Assembly: GCF_014905175.1 (NCBI RefSeq)
Contig: NC_057792.1
Coordinates: 19,350,963 to 19,414,962 of the forward strand
Reading direction: 5' to 3'
DNA: 64,000 bases
Origin: Aphidius gifuensis
Lineage: Eukaryota > Arthropoda > Insecta > Hymenoptera > Braconidae
Of the stretch, positions 62,713 through 64,000 are shown piece after piece. Under the pieces are notes generated by a model. That model was given only the letters and a program-made list of their open reading frames with translations, did no database searches and was not told the DNA's origin. Both the position numbers and the translations under genes were made by a program. Numbering within the stretch: the stretch's first letter is position 1; the number at the start of each line of letters is the position of its first letter.

Positions 62713-63731
62713 AAGCGTTGTGTATAGGGATCTGACCTATGGGCGCGGTTCAATCCACTGCGGGCTACACCATTAAATTTATATATTGTAATTATATTTT
62801 TTTCATTACCTTGAATCATCCCATAATTAATCCCATGTTTTAATTTTTTTTGTAATTAAAATTGTAATACCTATTATAAAATAAATATTTTCTTCCAAAA
62901 CATTTGAATAATTAGGATTTTTTCGTTCATTTTGAATTTAAAAAAAAAATCAAATAATAAAAAGTCTTAATAAAAGTAAAAGTAAATATTATAAGAAAAA
63001 AAAATAGTTAATAAATATGAAATATTGTTGTGGTAATATTTCATTTTTTATTAGTTTATATATTTCGTTTATGATGGTAAATTTTTAAACAATATAATAA
63101 TTGAAAAATATTATTACGTCATTCAGCTCAATTAAAATTTAAAAACTTGTCAAACAACCTTCTCAACTAATTTTATCTATTTTTTTTTTTAATTCAATTT
63201 TATTTATAATAACATATTTATATTATTTTATCAATCATTATTCCATTTAATTTTTATCACAAATAATAATCATAAATGAAATTAAATGAATTAGACAAGT
63301 GTTTTTTTTTTTTGTTTTTTATATTTCAAGGGAAAAAAAAAGCTTTTCCCAGTAAGGAAGATTTTGACCAAATTTGGTATTAAAATTTTATATTTAATAA
63401 AAAAAGGATTAAACTCAGATGACCACGTCTCAATACCAGTTTTTTTTTCAACAATTTAAAGTTTAGCGCTTTTATTGGCCCTCGTACTGAAATAATGATG
63501 GCGCTTTTTTTTTGACTTCGTCCTAGCTGGTCCTAGCCGCACCGTGGCGCTGTACCTCTTTCAGTACCTTACCATACCTGACAGCTCTTGGACAACAAAG
63601 TCTTCTTGGTTTGCCATCTGACAGTTCTGCTCGCACGTGGTCTAGCGCGTCTAATCAAATCAACTTTATATATTGTTAATAACTCAATTAATATTAATAG
63701 ATTGTTTAGAAAAGATAATTAAATTAAAAAA
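62568..63731. promoter_or_regulatory. Shared divergent upstream region of the two orphan paralogues
   Basis: About 1.2 kb between the start codons of two head-to-head paralogues. The two near ends are inverted copies of each other, so both genes likely keep the same core promoter, with CACGTG and a TATATATTGTTAATAACTC block just upstream of each ATG. The middle holds the second copy of the 313-bp repeat and a GC-richer stretch (63475-63650). Confidence 0.55.
62837..63150 (+). repeat. 313-bp direct repeat, copy 2
   Basis: Second copy of 59353-59665, in the same orientation, lying upstream of the orphan gene. The pair brackets the whole gene. Its right end falls at the symmetry centre (about 63150) of the inverted gene duplication. 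Confidence 0.9.
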
Positions 63732-64000
63732 ATGAGTGGAATTGTGAGAATAGGTTTGCGTCTTATTGGAAAAACAAGATATGTTCCAAATAATAACACA
63801 ACAAAATATCTACAATCCATGTGCCACGTGAGAAATGGTTCTAGTCATGTAACCAAAAATTCAATTACATCAGGTAAATCATGTTATTCTTGTCATTATA
63901 TAAGAAAATTTTGAAAATAGATAAAATTTGAAAGGTTCCGAATGATAAAACAGGATTTGAAATTTTAGAGCCACATGTATTTCGATTGACTTTTCAACTT
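63590..64000 (+). repeat. Inverted duplication, right arm (continues beyond window)
   Basis: Inverted copy of 62265-62712, starting near CAAAGTCTTCTTGGTTTGCC and reaching the window end inside intron 1 of the second paralogue. Confidence 0.9.
63732..64000 (+). CDS. Orphan membrane protein paralogue, first exon only
   Basis: First coding exon 63732-63873 (47 codons plus one base, donor GTAAATC), the same length and phase as exon 1 of the gene at 60380-62567. The encoded start, MSGIVRIGLRLIGKTRYVPN, differs from the other copy at 8 of 47 residues. It shares the basic, acid-free composition and the SHVTKNSITS end. The rest of the window is intron 1, itself an inverted copy of the other gene's intron. 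Whether the remaining exons survive lies outside the window, so it could be a full gene or a fragment. No stop or frameshift is present in the visible exon. Confidence 0.75.

Noticed and set aside
59353..63150. The 313-bp direct repeats as LTRs of a retroelement
   Set aside because: No TG...CA ends, no primer-binding site or polypurine tract seen, and the interior is an intron-bearing cellular-type gene with no gag or pol.

Overview
The window is a very AT-rich stretch of an animal nuclear genome, almost certainly an insect. It has multi-exon genes with GT-AG introns, long A/T-rich introns and intergenic DNA, and an insect-type sugar gustatory receptor. A hymenopteran, perhaps a parasitoid wasp, is my best guess from base composition and gene style; this is inference only. 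I found no bacterial, viral or CRISPR content and no convincing RNA gene. All exon models come from reading ORFs and splice sites by eye, and codon phases match across every junction I give.

Layout. (1) 1-16271, plus strand: the last eight coding exons of SCAPER, whose 5' part lies outside the window; one intron is about 9.4 kb and holds local duplications. (2) 16272-37625: a 21-kb gene desert with GC-richer islands, a foldback repeat, a ~175-bp degenerate tandem array and a dense cluster of CACGTG E-boxes. It probably serves the next gene. (3) 37626-50103, plus: Islet (LIM-homeodomain factor), six coding exons. A ~735-bp inverted repeat with arms 9.9 kb apart brackets its first coding exon. 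(4) 51573-52181, plus: a two-exon UPF0488/C8orf33-like gene, convergent with (5) 52640-54139, minus: an Aurora kinase with four coding exons. (6) 55231-57432, minus: a nine-exon sugar-type gustatory receptor. (7) 58637-58933, plus: a small secreted Cys/Trp-rich pre-pro-peptide behind a TATA-type promoter and a non-coding first exon. (8) 60380-62567, minus: an unrecognised single-pass membrane protein built from repeat-encoding exons. (9) 63732 to the window end, plus: the first exon of a head-to-head paralogue of (8).

The first six genes are conserved and probably unrelated in function; Islet dominates the middle as a developmental gene with large non-coding flanks. The right end (58-64 kb) is different in character: lineage-specific secreted and membrane proteins, recent duplication, inverted and direct repeats. 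The best candidate for something undescribed is the pair at 60380-64000. Its predicted protein has no acidic residue in the first ~92 positions, then a membrane span, then a series of ~41-61-residue units, each encoded by one symmetric phase-2 exon, with introns that also look duplicated. An N-in, C-out mitochondrial inner-membrane topology is a plausible inference.
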